The position numbers and the translations under genes are program-made. Positions 28,075 through 38,865 of a stretch of 64,000 nucleotides of DNA are shown here, piece after piece. Every line of letters begins with the position of its first letter. Position 1 is the first letter of the stretch. The DNA is from Amylibacter sp. (GTDB taxonomy: Bacteria; Pseudomonadota; Alphaproteobacteria; Rhodobacterales; Rhodobacteraceae). The notes under the pieces were generated by a model. The model did no database searches. It worked only from the letters and a program-made list of their open reading frames with translations, and was not told the origin of the DNA. The stretch spans positions 124,001-188,000 of the forward strand of contig JAJFHZ010000006.1 of assembly GCA_021775355.1 (NCBI GenBank), written 5' to 3'.

Positions 28075-28558
28075 ATATTGGCCCAGACCACCGATTCTCG
28101 TTACCAGCAACAACTTCCGTCAAATGGCCATTCAGCGATAGAACCACCGAACGCCAAAAAAATTGTGCTGGTCGGTTGTTGTGCAATACAGGTATTTCCC
28201 ACTGCCCTTTTCGCTGACCAATAATTTCTTTTGCTACATAAGTTCCAAACCCCGACCGCCTGTATTCATGTAAGATAAAAAACTCTGCCATTGATTTGTC
28301 AGTGATTTGGCCAGATGCAGACCAGCCGTTAATCAACGCAAAGCCAATTACTGTTCCGTCTAAACGAAACAGTAACGGTTCCCGTGTCGGCTCGCACCAA
28401 TAATGATCAAAATACTTGTAGGCATACACCCTACCGTTACTGGCATCCTTAGATAAATCACGCAGATGAAGTTGCAAAAGCTGCCATATATGGGGTTTTT
28501 CCATTTGACTTGCTCTTGCAATACAAACATCTTGAAAATCGCTTTGCATAGAAAGCAC
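28055..28558 (-). CDS. GNAT family acetyltransferase
   Basis: 167 residues (start 28558; an ATG at 28549 is possible). The GNAT fold is seen in LLFRLDGTVIGFALIN and the acetyl-CoA loop MAEFFILHEYRRSGFGTYVA, with the xRxxGxG/A pattern RRSGFG. It ends with a strand region HNNRPAQFFWRSV. Substrate unknown. Its 3' end overlaps the 3' end of the exonuclease gene by 20 bases. It is divergent from the iron-transport gene. Confidence 0.78.
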   Translation of the reverse strand: MLSMQSDFQDVCIARASQMEKPHIWQLLQLHLRDLSKDASNGRVYAYKYFDHYWCEPTREPLLFRLDGTVIGFALINGWSASGQITDKSMAEFFILHEYRRSGFGTYVAKEIIGQRKGQWEIPVLHNNRPAQFFWRSVVLSLNGHLTEVVAGNENRWSGPIFRFVIR

Positions 28559-28655
28559 TCTAAAAAATACGGCGGATTATGCAGCATACCCAACCTATAA
28601 TCATCTACCAAGTAAATTTTCGATCATAAATTTTGACCTATTTTTTACTCATCTA

Positions 28656-28686
28656 TTGACCTGACTAAATTAGTCGGATTTATACT
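28656..28686 (+). promoter_or_regulatory. Promoter of the iron-binding protein gene with a palindromic operator
   Basis: A -35 TTGACC (28656-28661) and a -10 region (TTTATA or TATACT, 28679-28686) frame a perfect 13-base inverted repeat GACTAAATTAGTC (28663-28675). An operator between -35 and -10 would block polymerase. The sequence resembles, from memory, the iron-responsive palindromes predicted for Rhodobacterales (Iron-Rhodo-box, assigned to IscR), but the regulator is not proven. It precedes the ATG at 28714 by about 30 bases. Confidence 0.7.
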
Positions 28687-28713
28687 TTCCTATAATTCAA
28701 CTCGGGATTCGAA

Positions 28714-29727
28714 ATGTTTCACACAATAAAGCATGCAGTCTTTGCAACAACCTTACTTGCTATAGCCGCACCCGCAATCGCTGATGAGGTCAACATTTAT
28801 TCATCACGCCAACCTGATCTGGTGCAACCGTTGTTTGATGCGTTCACATCGGAAACCGGCATCAAGGTAAACGTATCCTTCCTGAAAAAAGGTATGGTGG
28901 AAAAGCTCAAGGCCGAAGGCAAACGCTCACCTGCCGATCTGGTAATGACCACTGATATTTCGCGCCTCAATGGTGTAGTCGAAGCGGGGGTAACCCAATC
29001 CGTACACTCCGATACTCTTGCCGCGAATATCCCCGCAGAATTCCGCGATCCGGATGGGCAATGGTTCGGCCTGACATCACGCGCGCGCGTTATTTACGCA
29101 TCAAAAGCTCGCGTAAAAGATGGCGAAGTCACAACCTACGAAGACCTGACAGACCCGAAATGGAAGGGCCGCATCTGCATCCGTTCAGGCACCAACGCCT
29201 ATAATCTGGCCCTGACATCCGCTGTTATCGCCCATCACGGGCAAGACGGTGCAAAAGCATGGCTGGAAGGTGTCAAAGCCAATCTTGCCCGCAAGCCATC
29301 AGGCAATGACCGCGCACAAATTAAGGCGATCTTTGCGGGCGAGTGTGATATTTCCATCGGCAACACCTACTATATGAAGCAAATGCTGGAAAACCCGGAA
29401 CAGGTTGCATGGGCCGACAGTGTGCGCATCGTGTTCCCGACATTTGTGGGCGGTGGTACACATGTGAATTTGTCAGGCGTGGCCCTGACCAAAGCTTCGT
29501 CCAATAAAGACAGCGCGATCAAGCTTATGGAATGGTTGTCTTCTGGTGCGGCACAAGAGATATATGCCGAAGCCAATGGTGAGTATCCGGTTAAACCGGG
29601 TACCAACCCATCCGCACTGGTCGCAGGATGGGGCATATTTACCGCCGACACAAAACCCTTGATCGAGATCGCCAAACTACGGCCAACATCGCTAAAACTG
29701 ACCGAACAGGTAAACTTCGACGAATAA
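28714..29727 (+). CDS. Fe(III) ABC transporter substrate-binding protein (FutA/FbpA-type)
   Basis: 337 residues with a signal peptide cleaved after about residue 23 (APAIA, then DEVNIY). The mature protein starts VNIYSSRQPDLVQPLF and has the iron-binding protein pattern, including GTNAYNLAL and the tyrosine pair in NTYYMKQML that holds ferric iron. It captures Fe3+ in the periplasm. The permease and ATPase genes are not adjacent, so the partners lie elsewhere. The promoter carries a perfect palindromic operator, fitting iron control. A hairpin follows the gene. Confidence 0.9.
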   Translation: MFHTIKHAVFATTLLAIAAPAIADEVNIYSSRQPDLVQPLFDAFTSETGIKVNVSFLKKGMVEKLKAEGKRSPADLVMTTDISRLNGVVEAGVTQSVHSDTLAANIPAEFRDPDGQWFGLTSRARVIYASKARVKDGEVTTYEDLTDPKWKGRICIRSGTNAYNLALTSAVIAHHGQDGAKAWLEGVKANLARKPSGNDRAQIKAIFAGECDISIGNTYYMKQMLENPEQVAWADSVRIVFPTFVGGGTHVNLSGVALTKASSNKDSAIKLMEWLSSGAAQEIYAEANGEYPVKPGTNPSALVAGWGIFTADTKPLIEIAKLRPTSLKLTEQVNFDE

Positions 29728-29755
29728 CTCTCCCCTTTTTCGTATTCGTAAATGA

Positions 29756-29780
29756 TGGGCGTTCCATAGCGGGATGCCCA
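29756..29780 (+). terminator. Possible terminator hairpin after the iron-binding protein gene
   Basis: TGGGCGTTCC (29756-29765) pairs with GGGATGCCCA (29771-29780) around a 5-base loop, ten pairs with two G-T. The following sequence is only weakly T-rich, so termination efficiency is uncertain. Confidence 0.5.
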
Positions 29781-29851
29781 ATTCATTTGTTAAGCCTTCC
29801 CCCCTCCGCTCCCCAATGCTAAACACCCCCAATCCAACAGGGAAGCCATCC

Positions 29852-31099
29852 ATGACCATTCTTCAAGTCGCCTCACTTCTTATTGTGCTTGCGGGTGCAT
29901 TCGGGGCTATTAACTATCTGTTTCTAAAGCTGCCTTCCTCGATTGGCATTCTGGTGGTGGCCTTACTGGCCTCGCTTAGCGTAATGGGCGTTGATGCCCT
30001 ATTTCCGGCCTTGGGTGCTGCCGATGAGATCCAGAAAATTGTGCGTGACATCGAGTTTTCGGACGCACTTCTGGAAGGTATGTTGGGCCTGCTCCTCTTC
30101 GCAGGTGCGCTGCATGTCAAACTAACCGACCTGCGCCAACAGGCGTGGGTCGTGCTGTTGATGGCCACCTTGGGTGTAGCAATCTCCACCGCCATTGTTG
30201 GCTATGGCTTTAGTTGGATCACTGGCGCGCCGCTGATTATAGCGCTTGTGTTCGGTGCGATTATTACCCCCACCGATCCTGTGGCGGTTCTGGGCGTGCT
30301 ACGCGAAGCCAATCTACGTAAATCACTGGAAACCAAAATCGCCGGTGAAAGTCTGTTCAACGACGGGGTCGCCTACGTCGTGTTCCTAATCCTTGTCGGT
30401 ATCGCTTTTCCGTCAGGCGAACATCACGCCGAAGGGGCAGTGGGTGCCATAAAACTGTTTGTGCAAGAAGCCATTGGCGGGGCCATATTGGGCGCAATAT
30501 TAGGCTACCTTGTATTCCAGATCATGAAACGCATCGATGACTATGCACTAGAGGTTTTGTTATCCCTAGGTCTTGCATTCGGTGGCTATCAACTGGCGGT
30601 TTATCTGCATATGTCAGGGCCAATCATGGCCGTAGTGGCGGGCCTCTTTATCGGCGACGTTGGCATTAAATATGGCATGTCGGAACAAACCCGAACTTAC
30701 CTGAACAAATTCTGGGAACTGATAGATGAGATACTGAACGCCATCCTGTTTCTGCTGATCGGCATTGAAGTCTTTGCCGTGACCTTTGACATAAATGCGA
30801 TCTGGGGTGGTATCATGTGCATCGCACTTGCGCTTTTTGCACGCGCTGCTGCCGTCACCATCCCTTTACTACTGCTTAAACCTTTCCGTACGTTTACATC
30901 AGATGTGATCCCGATCATGACATGGGGTGGACTGAAAGGCGGCATATCAGTCGCACTGGCTTTAACCCTGCCCGACAGTGAATGGAAACCGATCATATTG
31001 GCCGCCACATACATGGTGGTGATCTTCTCAATCATCGTGCAAGGCCTGACCATCGCACCCTTGGCCAACAGACTGGGTCGCGCACCGGATTTGTTGTAA
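29852..31099 (+). CDS. Sodium/proton antiporter, CPA1 (NhaP-type)
   Basis: 415 residues from the ATG at 29852, preceded by AGGGAAG; upstream codons in frame are low-quality. About twelve membrane helices. CPA1 hallmarks: TPTDPVAVLGVL in helix 4 and the ion-binding Asn-Asp pair in GESLFNDGVAYVVF. A late RG-type segment, GGLKGGISVALALTLP, is also typical. It exchanges Na+ (or K+) for H+ at the inner membrane, useful in seawater. It has no large cytoplasmic tail. Followed by the fur/mur gene on the same strand. Confidence 0.88.
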   Translation: MTILQVASLLIVLAGAFGAINYLFLKLPSSIGILVVALLASLSVMGVDALFPALGAADEIQKIVRDIEFSDALLEGMLGLLLFAGALHVKLTDLRQQAWVVLLMATLGVAISTAIVGYGFSWITGAPLIIALVFGAIITPTDPVAVLGVLREANLRKSLETKIAGESLFNDGVAYVVFLILVGIAFPSGEHHAEGAVGAIKLFVQEAIGGAILGAILGYLVFQIMKRIDDYALEVLLSLGLAFGGYQLAVYLHMSGPIMAVVAGLFIGDVGIKYGMSEQTRTYLNKFWELIDEILNAILFLLIGIEVFAVTFDINAIWGGIMCIALALFARAAAVTIPLLLLKPFRTFTSDVIPIMTWGGLKGGISVALALTLPDSEWKPIILAATYMVVIFSIIVQGLTIAPLANRLGRAPDLL

Positions 31100-31167
31100 G
31101 CTCTAACGTTAACGTACTTGAACATGGGCCGTGACCCGTTAAAAGGACGATATACAAGGGAACTGGC

Positions 31168-32867
<1,700 letters not shown>

Positions 32868-32899
32868 AAGCGTGGGGGCGCATAAAAAGGAGTTCATCC

Positions 32900-33364
32900 A
32901 TGACAACGGCAAAACAGATTAAATCGATTATGTTCGCCGCCTTGCTGACTGCCCCCGCTGCTGCTGCGGACCGAGTTATTCAGGTTGAGCCGGGATTATG
33001 GGAATATTCCCACAGCTTGGCCATTCCCGGCATACTGACCCCGCCTGACAAGCAACAAACCCATTGTATTTCACCGAAAGACGCCAAACAAAACCTGTCC
33101 GACTTGTTACGTAAACTGGCAACAGGTGACGCAAAATGCACTGTGACAGACATGAAAGACACACTGAACACGGTAAAGTTCGATCTTGCATGTAGCCCGG
33201 ACTTTGAAGGGTTGAAAATCACATCCAGCGGTAAGGCAGCCTTCAGATATAGCCGTACAAAAATCAGCGGAACCGTTTTTGGCATGATGCAGATCAATCA
33301 GGGTGAAGATATTTTCCTGAACGGTGTAGGTACTGCGCACCGTATCGGGCGATGCCCAAGTTAA
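32900..33364 (+). CDS. DUF3617 family exported protein
   Basis: 154 residues with a signal peptide ending near residue 23 (TAPAAAA, then DRVIQ). The mature part begins with VEPGLWEYSHSL, the DUF3617 entry motif, and has four cysteines (CISPKDA, AKCTVTD, LACSPDF and the C-terminal GRCPS) that likely form two disulfides. Beta-rich periplasmic protein of unknown role. It lies 32 bases after eno with a GGAG ribosome binding site (AAAAAGGAG), perhaps on the same transcript. Confidence 0.78.
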   Translation: MTTAKQIKSIMFAALLTAPAAAADRVIQVEPGLWEYSHSLAIPGILTPPDKQQTHCISPKDAKQNLSDLLRKLATGDAKCTVTDMKDTLNTVKFDLACSPDFEGLKITSSGKAAFRYSRTKISGTVFGMMQINQGEDIFLNGVGTAHRIGRCPS

Positions 33365-33473
33365 TTTGTAAGCTGTGCGTAAAATACGCACCTCAAAACT
33401 CACGATAGTGCCCTTCCCCCTAGACGCACCGTACACACCCCGCTAAACCCTTGCAAAACCAAGGGCGCCGGAC

Positions 33474-34103
33474 ATGTCAAAGATTGAAGAAAAACAAAAC
33501 CCGCAGATTTATCTGATTACACCCAGCGCATTTGATCTGGCAACGTTCAGCACACAACTGTCTAGCATACTTGATGCCCATGACATCGCCTGTGTGCGTA
33601 TGTCACTGGCCAGCACCGACGAATGCGATATTGCGCAAGCCGCCGACCGGTTACGCGAAATCTGCCATGCCCGCGATGTTGCCATCATCATCGGCAGCCA
33701 TTTTCGCCTTGTGGAAACCCACGGGCTGGACGGGGTTCATCTGCCTGACAGTTCACGTCAAGTGCGTGACGTACGCAAGCTGTTAGGCCCGGACGCGGTT
33801 ATCGGCACCTTTTGCGGTGCATCACGCCATGCGGGTATGACTGCAGGTGAAATCGGGGCCGATTACATTTCTTTCGGACCAGTCGTTGAAACGGCCCTTG
33901 GCAGCGGTAAGGTCGCACCATTTGACCTGTTCGAATGGTGGTCGGAAACTGTCGAAGTACCTGTCGTCGCCGAAGGCAATGTCACACTTGAGGCGGCAAC
34001 CAAACTTGCCCCCGTAGTGGATTTCTTCGGTCTGGGCGATGAAATATGGGGTACGGATAACCCAAGTGCCGCACTGGGTGAATACATCAAACGGATCAGT
34101 TAA
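33474..34103 (+). CDS. Thiamine-phosphate synthase-like (ThiE/TenI family) protein
   Basis: 209 residues with a TIM-barrel of the ThiE/TenI family: YLITPSAF at the start, LDGVHLPDSSRQVRDVRKLL, VIGTFCGASRHAG and DYISFGPVVET. Several residues used by real ThiE are not seen: the QxRxK substrate motif near residue 45 (here CVRMSL), NDR (here GSHFRL) and GVHLGQxD. So it may not make thiamine phosphate; Rhodobacterales often carry such paralogs. No thi genes and no TPP riboswitch are near. Converges with plsC, overlapping 4 bases. Confidence 0.75.
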   Translation: MSKIEEKQNPQIYLITPSAFDLATFSTQLSSILDAHDIACVRMSLASTDECDIAQAADRLREICHARDVAIIIGSHFRLVETHGLDGVHLPDSSRQVRDVRKLLGPDAVIGTFCGASRHAGMTAGEIGADYISFGPVVETALGSGKVAPFDLFEWWSETVEVPVVAEGNVTLEAATKLAPVVDFFGLGDEIWGTDNPSAALGEYIKRIS

Positions 34104-34909
34104 TTCGGCAACCGATTGGGCATCCCGCCTGCGACGATCCGATAAGCCGTATCGCTCAAGGTCTTACGATCCGTAAAATCTTCAACCTTCAACGGGGTAT
34201 GAAAAACCACCTCGATGCGGCCTTGTCTGGTTTGCGACAATACATGGGCGAAATGTTCAAACATCTCCATCTCGCCCCAAAATCCATAAAAATCCGCACG
34301 TTTCCCGTTTGGTGCATTATACAAAACAGTCACCGGTTGCACCCACATCAAATGGGCCAGATCCGGGGTGAAAAATGCTTGAAACAACGATGATCGAAAC
34401 GGCAGGACGTGACAACCGTCAGTGCTGGTACCTTCTGGGAAAAACAACAGCTTATGGCCCTTTTGTGCATGGTCCAAAAACAAATCATGCTGTCGTTTCG
34501 CGTCACCCCGCCTGCGCCTGATAAATACGGTACCGACCGACCTTGCCATCGTCCCGATCGCGGGCCAGTCGCGCACTTCTGACTTCGCCACGAAAAACAC
34601 GCGCTGGCTGACATTCAACGTCAAGATATCCAACCACGACGAATGATTTGCAACAACAACGCCTGCGTGTTGCATAGGCTTTCCTGTGATCGTCAGTGGA
34701 ATACCGATGATTTTCAAACAACTCCAACACGCCAGACGCACCACAAATTGACCCGCCTGCCACAGGCCGAAAGCGCGTAATAAAATCAGCGGGATCATTA
34801 ACAGCATGATGATCAAAACGCATGGGATGAACCGCAATGCTACAAGCCCCCACCCAAGCGGTGTCGGGCGATCCAAATCAACATCATGCTCTGCATCCCA
34901 ACCAATCAT
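34100..34909 (-). CDS. 1-acyl-sn-glycerol-3-phosphate acyltransferase (PlsC/OlsA-type)
   Basis: 269 residues from the ATG at 34909, which overlaps the upstream olsB stop as ATGA. A hydrophobic N-terminal segment (about 22-65) anchors it in the inner membrane. The acyltransferase signature H89-x4-D94 lies in VVANHSSWLDIL, and the second block FPEGTSTDG at about 158-166. In many Alphaproteobacteria, olsB makes lyso-ornithine lipid and the next gene, olsA, adds the second acyl chain. The same order and coupling suggest OlsA here; general PlsC activity is also possible. Confidence 0.85.
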   Translation of the reverse strand: MIGWDAEHDVDLDRPTPLGWGLVALRFIPCVLIIMLLMIPLILLRAFGLWQAGQFVVRLACWSCLKIIGIPLTITGKPMQHAGVVVANHSSWLDILTLNVSQRVFFVAKSEVRDWPAIGTMARSVGTVFIRRRRGDAKRQHDLFLDHAQKGHKLLFFPEGTSTDGCHVLPFRSSLFQAFFTPDLAHLMWVQPVTVLYNAPNGKRADFYGFWGEMEMFEHFAHVLSQTRQGRIEVVFHTPLKVEDFTDRKTLSDTAYRIVAGGMPNRLPN

Positions 34910-35739
34910 GCAGCACTTTCGCGCTGATAAACAGCCTTGTATTTCTGCGCCATACGCACCGTATCCATCACTAGACATACGTCTATCGTGTTGAAACCAT
35001 AATCGACAAAAGCCCCGTCCCCCAATTTGCCACCCAAACGCATATACGCTTTGATCAAGGGGGGAATTTGTTTCAAAGCGGTTGTATGATCGGTTTCCTT
35101 TTCGGATAAAATATCCATTGCAATGGCATTTGCACCATGTGCCGAGACACGCAATTCATCGGGTGCGCGATAATTATGATGCAAATATGACAGTGCATGC
35201 GAAACAGCGGCGGGGTCAGTGCCGTGAAATGACGCCACACCAAACAATATTTCTATGCCATGCACCGAAACATAATCCGCCAAACCTTGCCATAAAAGGT
35301 GCATCGCAGCACCATTGCGATACCGTTTATCCACACACGAGCGACCCAATTCGACAGTGTTTCGCCCACAATTCCGGATTTTATCCAAACAGAACTCATT
35401 CGCCGTATAAAAACGCGCACCATGCACCGCCATATCACTGCGTAAAAGGCGATAAACACCGATAACATCATCACCTTTCGGCAGAGCCTTGTCCTGCAAT
35501 ATAAGGTGGTCAAAATAAGTATCGTATTCGTCCCGTTCCAAGCCTTTATCGGCCGATGCGGAATCTGTTGAACCACCCAGCTCTTGTACGAAAACCCGAT
35601 AGCGCAATCTTTGTGCGGCATACAATTCATCAGCTGTCTCTGCCAGTTTAATCGTGAACTCTGTGCCGTAGGGTGTCATGGGTTTTGTGCATATTGTTTC
35701 AGTTCGCGAACTCTTAGGCGTTTTCACAGTTTTTTGCAA
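34906..35739 (-). CDS. olsB: OlsB-like L-ornithine N-alpha-acyltransferase (GNAT)
   Basis: 277 residues from a TTG at 35739 with TGAGG seven bases upstream; an ATG at 35679 (257 residues) lacks a site but starts at the usual place. OlsB attaches a 3-hydroxyacyl group from ACP to ornithine, the first step of ornithine lipids, phosphate-free membrane lipids common in marine bacteria. Family blocks: QRLRYRVFVQELGG, VIGVYRLLRSD, NTVELGRSCVDKRYRNG and ILFGVASFHGTDP. The stop overlaps the plsC/olsA start (ATGA). The truncated gene at 1-467 is a paralog. Confidence 0.88.
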   Translation of the reverse strand: MQKTVKTPKSSRTETICTKPMTPYGTEFTIKLAETADELYAAQRLRYRVFVQELGGSTDSASADKGLERDEYDTYFDHLILQDKALPKGDDVIGVYRLLRSDMAVHGARFYTANEFCLDKIRNCGRNTVELGRSCVDKRYRNGAAMHLLWQGLADYVSVHGIEILFGVASFHGTDPAAVSHALSYLHHNYRAPDELRVSAHGANAIAMDILSEKETDHTTALKQIPPLIKAYMRLGGKLGDGAFVDYGFNTIDVCLVMDTVRMAQKYKAVYQRESAA

Positions 35740-35809
35740 ATAGTGCCTCAGGTAATTCTTGCGTATTTCAACTTTAAATTGTAAAATGTTAACTTAAATT
35801 TAACAAAAC

Positions 35810-35986
35810 TCATTTCTGCTCTATCACCATAACCAATTCAATCCGCGAGCCATCAATGACCATTTTTCCCATATGCTCAAAATTAACCGTGATTTTTCCG
35901 TCGATAACAGATTGCACCTGCCCCAACCCCCAATCCGGCTGGTTAGGGTGGCGTACGAAATTCCCCGGCGCCAAAAAATCATTCAT
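35810..35986 (-). CDS. DUF3553 small protein
   Basis: 58 residues from the ATG at 35986: MNDFLAPGNFVRHPNQPDWG, then a short beta domain with VNFEHMGKMVI. It resembles the DUF3553 domain seen alone in Alphaproteobacteria and attached to some UvrD-type proteins. The frame is open to 36070, but upstream codons look non-coding. Function unknown. It is divergent from chpT with 30 bases between the starts. Confidence 0.75.
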   Translation of the reverse strand: MNDFLAPGNFVRHPNQPDWGLGQVQSVIDGKITVNFEHMGKMVIDGSRIELVMVIEQK

Positions 35987-36016
35987 GCTTCGAACCCTTC
36001 CGATCAGACACATCAT

Positions 36017-36616
36017 ATGTTGACCAAACAACACGACATTGCCGCCCTTATCAGCTCGCGGATCTGTCACGACCTGATCAGCCCTATCGGGGCTATCAGC
36101 AACGGGCTTGAACTGCTAGCATTAACAGGTACATCCCATAGTCCTGAACTGGCTTTAATTACCGAAAGTGTTAATGCAGCAAATGCCAAGGTACGATTTT
36201 TACGCATCGCATTTGGTGACGCGACAAGCAACACTGCCATAAGCCCAACAGAGATCACAGATATTCTGAACGACTTTTATAACGGCCCAGGCACAAGCCT
36301 GATTTGGGCGATAAAAACACCACTTGAACGCCACGATCTGCGATTGTTGTTCTTGTTGCTTTTATGCGCGGAAAAAATGGCGCCATTCGGCGGGGCCATC
36401 GCAGTGACGCAAACAGGCGATACTTTCATGATATCCATTACCGGAAAAAAACTAAGGTCCGAAGGTTTTCTGGATTTCATATCCAACAGATTCCACTCAC
36501 AATACGGCCCGCCATTGATCCAGTTCAATCTGGCACAGGTCCAACTGGATCAGATGAAATACCGCATGAATTTAGCACGGACGCAAAACGATCTATGCAT
36601 TTCCATCATGCCTTAA
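36017..36616 (+). CDS. chpT: Histidine phosphotransferase ChpT-like
   Basis: 199 residues from the ATG at 36017; the longer frame upstream overlaps the divergent DUF3553 gene. The helix with the phosphorylated histidine is [19 protein letters not shown] (His18), matching ChpT. The C-terminal half is a degenerate kinase-like fold without ATP-binding motifs. ChpT passes phosphate from CckA to CtrA and CpdR; in Rhodobacterales this controls motility, gene-transfer agents and cell-cycle traits. It overlaps the end of the carbonic anhydrase gene by 4 bases. Confidence 0.85.
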   Translation: MLTKQHDIAALISSRICHDLISPIGAISNGLELLALTGTSHSPELALITESVNAANAKVRFLRIAFGDATSNTAISPTEITDILNDFYNGPGTSLIWAIKTPLERHDLRLLFLLLLCAEKMAPFGGAIAVTQTGDTFMISITGKKLRSEGFLDFISNRFHSQYGPPLIQFNLAQVQLDQMKYRMNLARTQNDLCISIMP

Positions 36617-37140
36617 ATTTCCACCAAACCATCCCGAAAGCGACGCATATTATCCTGATAATGCAACGCGGATTGCTTTAATCCTTCTATCGCATCCGCG
36701 TCTAAACTGCGGATAACTTTCGCAGGCATCCCCACAACCAGTGATCCGTCAGGAATTACCTTGCCTTCCGTCACCAAGGCCCCCGCGCCAATCAGGCAGT
36801 TCTTGCCGATCACCGCCCCAGTCAGAACCGTAGCCCCCATGCCGATCAACGAATTATCACCGATCGTGCATCCGTGAATAATCGCCGAATGACCGATTGT
36901 GCAATTTTTTCCAACGATTACAGGGTATCCCATATCCGTATGCGCAACCGTATTTTCCTGAACATTCGAACCCTCACCGATAGTGATCGGTTCATTATCG
37001 CCACGCAATACTACCCCAAACCAGACACCAACACCACTTTCAAGTGATACCGTACCGATGACTTGCGCATTGGGTGCCACCCAGAAATCACCGTCATCAG
37101 GCACCTGCGGAGCGACATTGTCCAAAGCATATAACGTCAT
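36613..37140 (-). CDS. Gamma carbonic anhydrase family protein
   Basis: 175 residues made of left-handed beta-helix hexapeptide repeats ([34 protein letters not shown] and similar). The three zinc-binding histidines of the family are present: His67 in VAHTD, His84 in GHSAI and His89 in IIHGC. The glutamate proton shuttle of the archaeal Cam is missing, as in the YrdA/CaiE-like branch, so carbonic anhydrase activity is uncertain. Its start overlaps the gmk stop by 4 bases; same operon yicC-gmk-gamma-CA. Confidence 0.85.
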   Translation of the reverse strand: MTLYALDNVAPQVPDDGDFWVAPNAQVIGTVSLESGVGVWFGVVLRGDNEPITIGEGSNVQENTVAHTDMGYPVIVGKNCTIGHSAIIHGCTIGDNSLIGMGATVLTGAVIGKNCLIGAGALVTEGKVIPDGSLVVGMPAKVIRSLDADAIEGLKQSALHYQDNMRRFRDGLVEI

Positions 37141-37784
37141 ATTAATTCCTCAAATTCCACATTCAGTTTGGCAACGTGATCGACCAATTCAGGGCGTGCA
37201 TCACGGCGCAAATGCGCAGCTTTCAACACTGTTTTCAAACGTTCGAAACAGACGTCCAAGTCGTCATTGATCAAAACGTAATCATATTCCGCCCAATGAC
37301 TGATCTCACTGCGCGATTTAGCCATGCGTTTGGCAACAACTTCCGCACTGTCCTGCCCGCGTTTGACCAAACGGTTTTCCAATTCTTTGATTGATGGCGG
37401 TAAAATAAAAACCGACACCACATCCTTTTGTAAAATAGAGCCGCGAATTTGCTGCCCGCCTTGCCAGTCAACATCAAATATAACATCAGTACCCGCCCCT
37501 ATGGCCGCTTCCACAGGGCCGCGCGGTGACCCATAAGAATTCCCGAAAACCGTTGCATGTTCCAGCATTTCACCATCTTCAACCATCGTATCGAACGCTG
37601 CACGTGATTTGAAATAATAATCCTGTCCATCGACCTCACCGGGTCGTGGACCACGGGTCGTTGCAGAAACAGAAAAGCGCAAACGATCATCCCAATCCAA
37701 TAACATGCGCGACAAAGTTGATTTACCTGCCCCCGATGGCGACGATAATATGATCAGTAATCCACGGCGATAATTCTTACTCAT
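37137..37784 (-). CDS. gmk: Guanylate kinase
   Basis: 215 residues. It phosphorylates GMP to GDP with ATP. The P-loop [12 protein letters not shown] starts at residue 13; then [22 protein letters not shown] binds GMP, and [13 protein letters not shown] follows. In the conserved yicC-gmk order, the yicC stop is 2 bases before its start. Cytoplasmic. Confidence 0.97.
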   Translation of the reverse strand: MSKNYRRGLLIILSSPSGAGKSTLSRMLLDWDDRLRFSVSATTRGPRPGEVDGQDYYFKSRAAFDTMVEDGEMLEHATVFGNSYGSPRGPVEAAIGAGTDVIFDVDWQGGQQIRGSILQKDVVSVFILPPSIKELENRLVKRGQDSAEVVAKRMAKSRSEISHWAEYDYVLINDDLDVCFERLKTVLKAAHLRRDARPELVDHVAKLNVEFEELI

Positions 37785-37786
37785 GT

Positions 37787-38680
37787 CTATTCCACATTCT
37801 GCACTTGTTCACGCATTTGGTCTATCACCGTCTTTAACTCTAATCCCACTTGCGTCAACGCGGTATAATTGGATTTTGAACATAAAGTATTGGCCTCGCG
37901 ATTGAATTCCTGAGTTAGAAAATCAAATTTCCGCCCAATCGGGCCATCTGTTGCCAGCAATTCCTGTGCCGCTTTAATATGTGCATCCAACCGGTCCAAT
38001 TCTTCCGTAACATCGGATTTCACGGCCATAATTGCCAGCTCTTGTGTCAGGCGCGCTTCATCCAATCCATCAGCATTGTCTATAATTTTTTGCACATTAC
38101 TGCGAAAGGTCGCTTCGGTTTGGGCTGAACGCGCGTCAATCAGGGACGTGGATTGCCGGGTCAAATCTTTAATTTGATCCACTTGCGCAGATAAAATCGC
38201 CTTTAAACTGGCCCCTTCATCGGCACGGGCCGTCAGAAAATTCGATAAAACTTGCCCGAAGTCGGCTTTGACTGCATCCTGCAATCCTGTATCTTCATCG
38301 CTTTGTACGAATGCCATTTCAATCACACCGCGCACGGATAACAGATCAGCCGCGCGGGTCACAGCCAGTGACAAGCCCATATCGTGCGCACGTTCTTCAG
38401 CTATTTTCACCGCATCAATCACCGCATCCAGATTAGGCAGGTTCAACACAGGCGCGCCACCCTCAGCCCCTTGTTTCACACGCAGTCCAATGTTTACGGT
38501 CCCCCGCGCACACGCCTTTGATGTGGCCGCTTTTACAAACTTTTCAACCCCGTCATAACCTTCGGGCAAGCGCGTGCGCACATCCAAGCCACGCCCGTTT
38601 ACGCTGCGGATTTCCCAGACCCAGTTTATGCCTTGATATTCGCCGCCCAAAGACGCGAACCCAGTCATTGAATTAACCAT
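37787..38680 (-). CDS. yicC: YicC/YloC family endoribonuclease
   Basis: 297 residues, N-terminal [16 protein letters not shown] and [20 protein letters not shown], and the C-terminal DUF1732 block with [20 protein letters not shown], both hallmarks of the family. E. coli YicC is an endoribonuclease acting with PNPase on sRNAs. It heads the yicC-gmk-gamma-CA series. The promoter should lie in 38681-38760, where an inverted repeat occurs. Confidence 0.9.
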   Translation of the reverse strand: MVNSMTGFASLGGEYQGINWVWEIRSVNGRGLDVRTRLPEGYDGVEKFVKAATSKACARGTVNIGLRVKQGAEGGAPVLNLPNLDAVIDAVKIAEERAHDMGLSLAVTRAADLLSVRGVIEMAFVQSDEDTGLQDAVKADFGQVLSNFLTARADEGASLKAILSAQVDQIKDLTRQSTSLIDARSAQTEATFRSNVQKIIDNADGLDEARLTQELAIMAVKSDVTEELDRLDAHIKAAQELLATDGPIGRKFDFLTQEFNREANTLCSKSNYTALTQVGLELKTVIDQMREQVQNVE

Positions 38681-38704
38681 TAAACAAATTTTACCTCTCG
38701 TTTG

Positions 38705-38733
38705 CGATAGTTTTATATGAAAATAAACTATCG
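38705..38733. repeat. Inverted repeat upstream of yicC
   Basis: CGATAGTTTTAT and ATAAACTATCG form an imperfect palindrome 25-53 bases upstream of the yicC start. It could be an operator or an RNA hairpin in the leader. No known motif was matched. Confidence 0.5.
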
Positions 38734-38865
38734 GAGCTTTATCGAAGCGTTACCAAATTCTGCCACGTTTCTCAACAATGCGCCTCAATTTAATGCGTTC
38801 CTGTATCGGATAATTGAAATGCGTAAGTCTAATATCTACAAAGATAAAAACATTCTCTTGTTTTT

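Noticed and set aside
34906..35739. Autoinducer synthase (LuxI-like) reading of the GNAT gene
   Set aside because: The ELGRSCV and LFGVASF blocks and the overlap with a PlsC-type gene fit OlsB better, and there is no LuxR neighbour.
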